Assembly (NCBI GenBank): GCA_943840615.1
Contig: CALSVI010000008.1
Coordinates: forward strand, 1 to 64,000
Direction: 5' to 3'
Length of the DNA: 64,000 bases
From: an uncultured Luminiphilus sp.
GTDB taxonomy: Bacteria > Pseudomonadota > Gammaproteobacteria > Pseudomonadales > Halieaceae
Under the pieces are notes generated by a model. That model did no database searches and was not told the DNA's origin. It saw only the letters and a program-made list of their open reading frames with translations. The position numbers were made by a program, and so were the translations under genes. The first letter of the stretch is position 1; the number at the start of each line of letters is the position of its first letter. This document shows positions 63,421 through 64,000 of the stretch, in pieces.

Positions 63421-64000
63421 ATGAGCGAAGGATCTTTGGCATTTAATCCCAGACTTTGACCCAGATGGCGCTGAGGGCGGGGTTGATACCAACCTGCTGC
63501 CCTGGCTGCCTTTGGCTGGCGTCGCCGGGTTTTCATTGAAACCGTTACGCGCCAGTATGGAAAGCGGCATGTTCAGCCTGATCGTGCGGCTAGAGAAAGG
63601 TGAGACGGTGGAGCGTTTGTTGTCGCTGTCTGGCATGGATCTGCTCGTTCTCTCGGGTGCGCTGGATTACGCCGATGAAAGCGGTGAGAGCCGCTTAGAG
63701 CCGGGTGTTTGGGGTTATCTATCTGCCAACACGTGTATGGAGCGCCTTACCGCGGTTGAGGACGCCGAGTTATTGGTGAACTGCTACGGGGCTTTTGCAC
63801 TGCTGACGCCTGACAATCAGGTGCGGAGGTTGATCACCAGCGCCGATATCCGGCAGATGGCTTTAGCGGCCGGCATCAGCATGGTGCCCAATACGTTGGC
63901 CGAATGTATGGTCGAGCGCGAACCCTACACGGGAGAGGGCACGCCGCTTGCCATTGCAGGGGTGAACTCGGGTCATCTCGTTGCCGGCGTGACGGACACT
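63421..64000 (+). CDS. Cupin-fold protein (ChrR-like), cut by window edge, early frameshift
   Basis: ATG 63421 follows GAGGAG, but its frame closes after 13 codons. The next frame is open to the window end and clearly coding: DLWHLIPDFDPDGAEGGVDT, then LEKGETVERLLSLSGMDLLV, GVWGYLSANTCMERLTAVED. The pattern of a strand-rich domain with an E-rich first motif resembles ChrR-like or dihydroxyacetophenone-dioxygenase-like cupins. A single missing base within the first few codons (near 63431) would join both parts. The protein continues past position 64000, so the second metal motif is only partly seen. Confidence 0.55.

Noticed and set aside
1-64000. Search by eye for CRISPR arrays, insertion sequences, integrases, attachment sites and rRNA
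   Set aside because: No regularly spaced repeats, no transposase or integrase motifs and no rRNA sequence were seen; the only RNA gene is tRNA-Cys, which is not followed by an integrase.

Overview
The window looks like chromosomal DNA of a marine heterotrophic gammaproteobacterium, possibly of the OM60/NOR5 (Halieaceae) type. This is inferred from gene content only: four TonB-dependent receptors, a DmdA-like DMSP demethylase, a cysG-DUF2849-cysI-cysH-DUF934 sulfur cluster, a KorAB-type 2-oxoacid oxidoreductase, DUF3604, sulfatases and a Spinster-type MFS carrier. There is no rRNA operon, CRISPR array, insertion sequence or phage. One tRNA (Cys, GCA) is present.

Region 1 (1-21.2 kb) reads as a catabolic island. 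A partial LysR gene diverges from galD-ligK-galB, the lower part of the gallate/protocatechuate 4,5-cleavage pathway. A dienelactone-hydrolase remnant and a lipoprotein arylsulfatase follow, then an MFS carrier and a LysR regulator on the minus strand. Divergent from LysR is a tight run of TonB receptor, two glutathione transferases with an S-x-C motif, an SDR, an aldehyde dehydrogenase and a peroxiredoxin-like protein. Next come a second TonB receptor, an SdsA1-like alkylsulfatase, an NrtS-like small protein and glutathione reductase. My reading is uptake, desulfation and glutathione-dependent breakdown of an aromatic (perhaps sulfated) compound that drains into the gallate pathway.

Region 2 (21.5-31.5 kb) is core metabolism. 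An Lrp/AsnC regulator diverges from the assimilatory sulfate-reduction operon, in which cysI carries three reading-frame breaks. On the minus strand lies an operon for a GltD-like FAD/Fe-S oxidoreductase, KorA and KorB.

Region 3 (31.5-46.2 kb) holds DUF3604, tRNA-Cys, an MBL hydrolase, a 43-residue Cys/His microprotein resembling a CDGSH iron-sulfur motif, two divergent phosphoribosyltransferase paralogues next to a purine permease, a TonB receptor, an MFS carrier, a Nudix hydrolase, a class A acid phosphatase, a TIP30-like oxidoreductase and a sterol-desaturase-family protein.

Region 4 (46.3-54.7 kb) holds a MOSC protein, an aldehyde dehydrogenase, the DmdA-like protein, an iron-dependent alcohol dehydrogenase, and a sodium:solute symporter followed by two overlapping microprotein genes, then an amidase and a cupin.

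Region 5 (54.7-64 kb) holds a secreted glycosidase-like protein, a ThuA protein, a Rieske oxygenase and a TonB receptor divergent from an AraC regulator, then glyoxalase I and a partial cupin protein. Many genes here, and some in regions 2 and 3, are broken by single-base frameshifts that leave conserved protein sequence readable on both sides. I think these are mostly sequence errors, and such genes are listed over their full reconstructed span.
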